This document shows positions 57,134-64,000 of a DNA stretch of 64,000 nucleotides, piece by piece. The notes beneath the pieces are model-generated. The model saw nothing but the letters and a program-made list of their open reading frames with translations. It did not search any database and was not told the origin of the DNA. The stretch spans positions 2,046,001 through 2,110,000 of the forward strand of contig JAHLEZ010000003.1 of assembly GCA_020726505.1 (NCBI GenBank), in the 5' to 3' direction. Both the position numbers and the translations under genes were made by a program. Numbering within the stretch: the stretch's first letter is position 1; each line of letters opens with the position of its first letter. This stretch comes from Leptodontidium sp. MPI-SDFR-AT-0119 (Eukaryota; Ascomycota; Leotiomycetes; Helotiales; Leptodontidiaceae).

Positions 57134-58286
57134 TCAAATTCCCCACAGCGAGATCCAAAACCCCAGAAAAGCCAAGAGCGACGCTGCCTGACGATTACCT
57201 TGGCGTGAAGACAAAACTGCATTGCTCGTGACCGTTTGAGAGGCTGAAATGGCAGTAGGAGCTGTAGGTACCAGAGGAACTACGAAATTTGAAGAAGTAA
57301 ATGAGGCCGAAGAACTCGTAGGTTGGAAATTCCTCGTAGACACTGAATAGTTCACCGCCGTACTTGAAACAGAACTCGTTGAGTTCGTCATGGCGTAGTT
57401 ACCCAGAGTCGCCGAAAATATTTTTGGCATAGAAGAGCTTGTCGTAGATTCCGCACTTGCAACCAACACTCCTCGAGGAGTTCCAATCCCATCAACTGGG
57501 GGTGCGAACCACCCTTTCGCAGCAGCCTTCTGGATCCCTTCGAACCACGCATCAGCCATTTTGGCATGCCCAACATCATTCGGATGCAGATTATCCTTCA
57601 GATCTGCAGTCGTAACGAATTTCGGCATATCCACTACTGCGATTTTCATGCCCTTTCCCTCTCGGCTAGCTGCAAGGCTGATGACGGCTGGGTTGAACTG
57701 CTCAATTCGAGCCTCGACATCGGGTTTCGCGGCCGGGGTGAGCTGTGCCAGGAGAATTACAGCATCGGGACAGGCGGTTGAACACATGTCAATGAGATTT
57801 CCGAGTCTCTCCGTAGCCCCCACGGAAAGATTGAGATTCATGTCGTTGGTTCCAGCCATGAGAAGGATGAGGTTTGGTCTTAGAGCAAGACTACCAAGAG
57901 AAAAATTGCCGATTTCTGTGATTACCGCTCCTGGGTGGCCTTCGTTATGATTGTCAGTCATGTTACCAGACCGCACGGATCCGATGTATTGAGTAGTGCC
58001 ATTGGCGGTGGCTGTGATCTTGTCAAGTAGATGCTTCCGATAGCCGTTTCCATCAGTGCTTCGAAATCCATAAGTGATTGAGTCGCCTAGCGGGAGGATT
58101 TTCAAGTGCACATTGTTGCTGAGAGGACAGTTTGAGAGCGTGAAGTTGGTATCAGCTGCAGAGGCAGATGTTGCTGATTGACTGTCAGTAGTTGCTACAC
58201 AAAGATGCAGCGCTCGACCTACCAAGCGCCCAGAGGAATATATTTATTAGTGTTGCCGATCTCAGTGACTGGAAAAACCACATCAT
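57134..58286 (-). CDS. GPI-anchored SGNH/GDSL hydrolase
   Basis: The N-terminus is an inferred first exon at 58286: MMWFFQSLRSATLINIFLWA, a signal peptide. A very short intron (37 bp in the best-phased model, ending CTACTGACAG) joins it to SATSASAADTNFTLSNCPLS. The hydrolase then reads LKILPLGDSITYGFRSTDGN (block I), EGHPGAVITEIG (II), LMAGTNDMNLN (III) and NLHPNDVGHAKMA (V), a full catalytic set. From about residue 245 a Ser/Thr-rich stalk follows, ending in a hydrophobic tail AASLLAFLGFWISLWGI preceded by small residues, typical of a GPI signal. It is surface-bound, probably an esterase of wall polysaccharide or lipid. It converges on the sugar transporter. The length of the first intron is suspicious. 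Confidence 0.88.
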
Positions 58287-60072
58287 GACAAAGAGTGTAT
58301 TCTGGTTCCCTTCCAACTTTCAGGTCTTTGCTACTGCTACACAGCCATCTTGTAGAATTGAAGTGGATATTAGGTCTATGCACAACGATGCGGTCTCCAA
58401 TGATGGATATGAAATGTAATAAACGAATATGATAGTGTTGTTTGGGCACGATTGTTTTAACTGATGATGATTGTATTTCAAGCTGACAGGAAACGAGGAG
58501 AATTCTTCAGAGATCAACAAAGCCAAGTACTAGAAGTAAAACGCAGGGAGGCAGACCTCATATGCAGACCCGGAAACGATCAGAAGATCATGCCTTTCCT
58601 TTGACATCGCTCGATGACGAGTAGCGCAGACGATATCTTGCAGCGCCATGGAAAGCTTGATCAATCTTCAAAGCAGCAGACCCGATCTTAAGACCAACCT
58701 GTCGTTTCAATTGGCCCTCCTTTTGAATCATGAAACATATCGCAAGACTAACAAGCTCAAACCCAGAAACATGAAAGTCCGTGACTTGGTACACGGTTGA
58801 ATCACCATCCGAAAGCGTCACCATTTCAGTCTAAAGAGGGTGGCCTTGACAACTTGATCTTCTCTCTTGCAGAAACCGTACTGTACGATGATCTGGAGAG
58901 CTTGCCAGCGAAGAGGATGGAGCAAAGAAAAGAAAAGAAATTAGATTTCTGATCATCCCATCCTGAATAAATGTATCCAAATTTGATACCCGGAGACTGT
59001 TTCAAGCGCAAGGAGATCCGTTCCGATCCGAGTCGGCTCTTTAGCTGAAAGCTTCTGGACCTTCATCCGATTTATTCTTCGATCTTGAAACAGAATTGCA
59101 CTGTAGGCCTTGCGAACTGCAACTTCGTGCCTCACTTGAGGCTTTGAAGATGTATTACAAGGGGGAGTGGAAGCTTCTGCTGGACAAAGTGATGTTTTAA
59201 CGAGGGGTGGAGCTAGACCACAGGAGGTCGCTTTGACATCGAAACGTCCAACCTCGTCTCAACTTCACCGCTTGGTCGACGAATAACATCAGCATCTCCT
59301 ACAGACCAGCAATCGCACTAATGATGTTCACGGCAGACTCTACGTTGAGCTGTCAGCGTATGTGTATGGACAGACACCTATGAGTAAGGACTGCGACGGC
59401 GGCTTCTCAGCTTTTCGAAGAATACGAACCCCTCCATTCGTTACACGAACTTGCGTCCGCGCCCCGAGCCATCTAGCCGACTAAAGATAAATTACTGGGC
59501 CTTATAAATGGCAATTGAGAGGAATTGGATGTCTTCAAGACAAAAGAAGGGAAGGTGCAGAATCTGTGCTAGAATGGAGTGGCTGCGGAATTCCACGAGA
59601 CGACAATGGCCTGCCCCCGGAAAGAGAAGCAATGGCTCAGGGTGGGGGTGTACACGGATTAGATCTCGAGAAGACATTATGCGAAAGGAAGAGCGAATGG
59701 CCAAGTGAGGATACATACAAAAAGACTTGTGGAGGACGGAGGTAGGCCTTTGGTTGTTGACTAGGATCAAGCAGTTATGCTGGAATCGAAGTCGATTGTA
59801 CCGTATTGCCCTTATCTCGGACGGAACGAATCTCCCCAGGTCCAGATTCTGGGTCGTTGACTGTTTTCTGATCGCTGGTTCATATCTCCAAAATCTTCCA
59901 CTCTTCACACACAACTATACGAAGGGTCAGGTTAATTATTATCCTATTTTGAGTGGCTACTTTCGACTCAAGAACGATGAGATCAGTCATGCAAAGCTCC
60001 CAATTGTATACAGATATAGAAAAGCAAGGTGTTATCCAACCCATCGTCCATTTCCCATTACCACATACCTCC
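58287..60072. other. Gene-poor region
   Basis: 1.8 kb between the SGNH gene and the stop of the surface protein gene. Small open frames (58588-58824, 59492-59914) have no recognisable features. Nothing else is supported. Confidence 0.45.
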
Positions 60073-61333
60073 CTACTGTAATTCAGATTGCGTTGGATGG
60101 CTGTATGCTTGATTCGGAGCACCAGCACCTTGCTGCAAATCATAACGTCAGCACAAACCCATTCTCTTCCCTCTAAAATGTTCACTTACCTGCGAAGTAG
60201 TAACAGCCGGCGTCTTCGAATCAGGTGAGAAATATCCTCCTCCAGCAGCAGGATTCTGATGTCCCACCGCACCCTCCGAGTACGGCATCTGCGGTGAACT
60301 CATAGTCGATACACCGGGCGAATATACGGAAGGCTGTTGATAAGACCCCTGATACGAGACGTTCGAGTACGTCGGTGCAGCAGAGTATCGCGGATCTTGA
60401 GGCGGTGGTGATTGCGGTTGTTGGTATTGCTGTGGGGCTGCAGCCATCTGTTGTTGAGCTTCGTACTGCTGAGCCACTTCATGTGGATCGCGATTCCTCT
60501 TTTTGGATCGTTTGATACAGATGATCCAGACTATGAGTCCAATAATAGCGACTAAAGCGACAGGGCCTACCACGACGCCTGCGATGAAGGCTTTACTCTT
60601 CCCTGGTTTTGGGTCTGAGGTTGGGTCTGGAGTTATGACAACTACGCCTGGAGCCGTTGTTGTTCCTGGAGTGGTTGTGGATGGGACATTTGGTGATGGT
60701 GGGGTTGTCGTTGTGGGAGAGCTCGGTGTTGCTGTTCCTAGTCAGTAATCCATTCTCTTGAACACAACGATCTCTTACATATAACATTCGCAGCACCAGG
60801 CATGGTCCTGTAGTAGAAAGTCTGCAACCCATCGTCATCGCAGCCAATCCAGAACGTCGGGTTCGCATCGTCGACAGTCTTGATTATCTGATCTGTATTG
60901 CACAAACTGAAAGTCCCAGAACTGCTTTGATCAGCGAACTCAGTCCATGTCCTCACTAAAGAGCAAACTCACCACGGCGCCGAAAGTCCGTCGCCGTACA
61001 CAACGCCGTTTCCTGAACATCGAGTAATATAGTCGCCAGCTGTGCAAATCGTGGAAGTTGCGCAGCAGCGTCCATACGTGGAGGAAGCAGTCCACGTCGA
61101 GCCGAAGGGACATTCTGCACTCTCGTCTGTTGAAAGTCAACATCACGACATGACCCTGGTTGATGACAAAACTCACAAACATTATCCGCAAACGAATAAT
61201 ACCCAATGAGCGCTTGCTCAAAAGCCTGCCGTCCAGCAATCGGAGCAGGCGTAATAACAGGCTCTGGAATTGCATTCGCCAGTCCAAGCACAGCGCAGGC
61301 CGCGAGGCTGAGGAAGAATCGGGATGAAACCAT
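60073..61333 (-). CDS. Single-pass surface membrane protein (sensor-like)
   Basis: 351 residues from five exons: 61333-61177, 61126-60973, 60921-60779, 60731-60190 and 60132-60073; the frame closes. Signal peptide MVSSRFFLSLAACAVLGLAN. The ectodomain is Cys-rich: ECPFGSTWTASSTYGRCCAT, then TICTAGDYITRCSGNG and IGCDDDGLQTFYYRTM. A Pro/Ser/Thr stalk (SSPTTTTPPSPNVPSTTTPG) precedes one TM helix, AFIAGVVVGPVALVAIIGLI VWII. A basic stop-transfer KRSKKRNR follows, then a Gln/Pro/Tyr-rich cytosolic tail ending SHPTQSELQ. The layout resembles Mid2/Wsc-type wall sensors but lacks a WSC domain. It is a common ascomycete family of unknown role. Small introns at 60133-60189 and 60732-60778 were fixed by phase. 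Confidence 0.82.
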
Positions 61334-64000
61334 CCTTCGAGCACGATTCAGTGAGCCTTTTTTTTTTGAAGTTTTATTTCAGGAAGGAAGAGATGAAACG
61401 AAACATGCGGGGTGGTCCTTTGCTTTTACACATGAGGCAGAGGAGGCGGGATGGGGTCATTGTGCTTTTTGCGCCAAGAGCAGAATCAGTAAATGGCGTT
61501 GTGTTTCTCGACAAAAAGGGAAGAGCTGAAGCTGTAGCTCGCGCAGGGCTGAGTTGGGCTACGGAAATCTAAGACGCCAAGCTTTTTTCTGGAGTTCTGA
61601 CTCGTTGGAGCTGATGGGAAGCTTGAAGGATTCGAGTACGGGTTTATTGATGAGGCTTCACGACATTGTTTTGATTTTTGGTCAGGCAGACTTTCGTGAA
61701 CTGTCTGGTATGTTGAAGCTGGAGGGGTGATAGTAATCATTCGAGCCGTAAGGCTGTTGTTGAATTGTACGATCAAGACATCAGAAATAACGGAATTCAG
61801 GAGAAGCTTGGAGGACGCTGCCGCAAAAGGCGACTCCGTGAAGATGAGGCTGAGACCAGACTGCAAATTGGAAGGAACACGGCACCAGGTCACGAGGCCG
61901 AATGCTCGTATTGGTTGACGAAAACACCAAGTCTGGAAGAGAGATAAGAGTGATCTTGGGACAGACCAATCTAGTAGAATATTTGATTCCCTCAGTTGAC
62001 TAGGAGTAGCAAGACCGTCTAGAAATGCAAAAAGTGCCAAACCACATCATGAACACGTGACCAGCTATTTTCACCCTTCTTCTCCTCTCCCCCTCTCCTT
62101 GTCTGGAGCTGTCTGGTAGTTTTCTGTTGCACATCGCACGCAGCGTTCCATCGACATTTCCCACCCGATTTGTGTCTACTTCCGATGCTCGAATCCAAAC
62201 GGAGAATTTATTCATCATCAAGTCTCGGAGGAGATGCTTCGCTTGGAACAACGATTGGTCGCTTCGCGAAGAAGCAATTCGAGAGGTGAAACCGAGACGT
62301 ATCAAGGGATGACAGACGAAAATTTAGAAAATTGAAGGCATTTGAGCTCTGCCATTGGAAGAACAGGAACGTTTGTTTGTTCAGACTCGTCTTACGTATG
62401 GAACTACAGCTTTTGGACTTTGTTCGCGGAACGGAACGGATACTACAAAGAACCGTTGAAGATAACTCTCACGATGGAGTACTTCAGGGGTGACAAACAG
62501 TAAACTTTGTAATGGGACTGTTTGCCGTGCTGAATAGACTTTGGTGGGGAAAGGAATGACAGACGGTCTCACATCGGCGTCCTCGGGCTTCAGGACCTTC
62601 AACTAAAGATTCAGAACCTTTGGCGCGGACGACTCATACTCCGGCGGAGTGCATCTCTGTCTTGTGCTTTAACAACTTCAACTTTCGGGTGCAATTTTGA
62701 GGACTTCAAATCCAAATGAAATCCACGTGTTATTTTCGAGCTAACAAACCTTTCATAGAATTTGAGTTGGACTCCCCAGATTGTTTTGTACTGCTCAGGC
62801 TCCCCTCTGTCGAATTCCGCCTTGTTGGAGTCCGAAACTTTAAATCGTCGCTTGATTCGGACTGTAAATTTACTTCCCGAAATTTTGGCGATTGATCGTA
62901 TAGCAGGTTCAAACTTAATGAAATCAAATGTTCTTTACCTTCCGGAAATTCTAAAGAGATTGGCGGCGTCGACAATTGGTAAGTAAGAAAGTCTCCAACA
63001 GCTCCAATGCCAGGGAGACGAGGAAGGTCGACAAGGCTTACGTAGCAAACTTTCCAGAATTAAATTGTTGCCCTGAACCGCGCTCCTTTTTGATTGCCCA
63101 AGACGAGGCACAGCTTCCTCCAGGACGAAGCACAGTTTCCATGCAATCGATCTACCGAGTATTGACCGCGTCACCCAGCAGTAGGTCCCTACCCAGCAGC
63201 ATCAAAATCCACAGAAATCTCCCGTCCCCAGATTTCCAATGTCGGAGTCCTTGGCAAGACTCCCTGGGTCCGTATCCTCAGCCTTATCTCTCGGTAAGGA
63301 GCATTAACCAGACACGGTAACTTCTACTGTTTCAGGGACACGGGCAGGCGGAAACGACTGGGTGGAAAGCATTTAACTTCCTCAGATATGCACTCGCCCC
63401 TGCGTCTCGAGGGACAGGGGAAATTTAAAGTTATCAAATCTGACATTGGAAGAGCAGGGGAGAGAAATTCTGCTTACAGTACATACCCAGCTTGGCGGCC
63501 GTGATTGGAGACACTGTGGATTTTCTCTTCGTTCATCCGGAGTGGTGATTGGTAAGTGAGACTAAGACAAGACGCCGAGTTTGTGCGTGCGGCGGGGGAT
63601 ACGAGGTCACACCACAACGCATCGTCGTGATGATGAGGAATGCAGGTCGGCTTCTGATGCCCGAAGGATTACTTATTGTCAGAGAATGCCATGCCGTGGC
63701 TCGTGCCGAGTTCCCTCGTGCCTGCCATTTGGATAAAGGGAGGAATGCGCCCGTCTTTTCTGACCGAGAGAGTCTGACTTCAAATACTGGACAATCATCG
63801 CAAACTTCTAGCGTCAGGACGACGCAAATGTATTCGACATTCGGCGGGGGGTTATTCAACGCGCAGTATGTTTAAAGAGGTAGTTTCGTTGGCGATAATC
63901 CTGGGTTTTATCTGGAATATCCTTTATGTCGACCATCCTGACACTCGATCATACACTGTCGCATTCGCAGGCAGTTTAGTTGCGCTGTCGCCGTTCGTCT
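61334..64000. other. Gene-poor region to window end
   Basis: 2.7 kb. Open frames here are short, overlap on both strands and have no family features or clean splice pattern. A T-rich run lies near 61357-61367. A gene could begin beyond the window edge. Nothing is annotated. Confidence 0.45.

Noticed and set aside
58588..58824. 78-codon minus-strand open frame with a true ATG
   Set aside because: Could be a small protein, but there is no signal peptide, domain or conserved context to support it.
59492..59914. 140-codon minus-strand open frame
   Set aside because: It begins with no strong start context, has no family features and is interrupted by open frames on the other strand.
63549..63875. 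Overlapping open frames on both strands near the window end
   Set aside because: The plus-strand frame starts with TTG and neither translation shows family features.
1..64000. CRISPR arrays, operons or ribosome-binding sites
   Set aside because: Spliced fungal genes with separate promoters; no spaced direct-repeat array is present.

Overview
This is nuclear DNA from a filamentous ascomycete. The genes carry short introns (about 40-70 bp) with GTAWGT-like donors, CTRAC-like branch points and YAG acceptors. The gene families are typically fungal: two Zn2Cys6 regulators, 2EXR proteins, an Argonaute, GH43, DAL5-type and hexose-type MFS transporters, and a Fot1/pogo transposon with point-mutation decay that looks like RIP. 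The content would suit Leotiomycetes, but that placement is inference. Gene starts below were checked for a true ATG, and exon joins were worked out by hand from frame and splice sites.

Layout. (1) 1-875: 3' end of an Argonaute gene. (2) 1.7-14.2 kb: a run of metabolic genes (DAL5-type MFS permease, Zn2Cys6 regulator, M20 amidohydrolase, P450, SDR, Gfo/Idh oxidoreductase) with no polyketide or peptide synthase; several pairs share divergent promoters. (3) 14.4-18.6 kb: a broken 2EXR gene diverging from two tandem caspase-like genes. (4) 18.9-25.5 kb: a secreted SGNH esterase, a Ser/Thr-rich secreted protein with a reading-frame break at an AG microsatellite, and a Pro/Gly-rich wall-type protein. 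(5) 26.8-28.9 kb: Hsp90. (6) 29.86-33.21 kb: a 3.35 kb decayed Fot1/pogo element with 101-bp inverted repeats, flanked by TA.

(7) 35.1-42.6 kb: hexose-type transporter, class I (DapA-type) aldolase, Zn2Cys6 regulator and ribokinase-type kinase, resembling a sugar or sugar-acid catabolic cluster. (8) 43.1-43.8 kb: a four-TM protein. (9) 44.75-47.5 kb: a long UDP-glycosyltransferase. (10) 47.9-51.6 kb: an intact 2EXR gene and a frameshifted one, followed by a 243-bp MITE. (11) 52.7-58.3 kb: GH43 without a signal peptide, a sugar transporter, and a GPI-anchored SGNH hydrolase, suggesting uptake of plant wall oligosaccharides and hydrolysis inside the cell. (12) 60.1-61.3 kb: a single-pass surface protein; the remaining 2.7 kb shows no gene.

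The observations most worth following are the tandem caspase-like pair (the second copy with altered motif residues) beside a decayed 2EXR gene, the synthase-less metabolic cluster, and the microsatellite inside a signal-peptide coding region.
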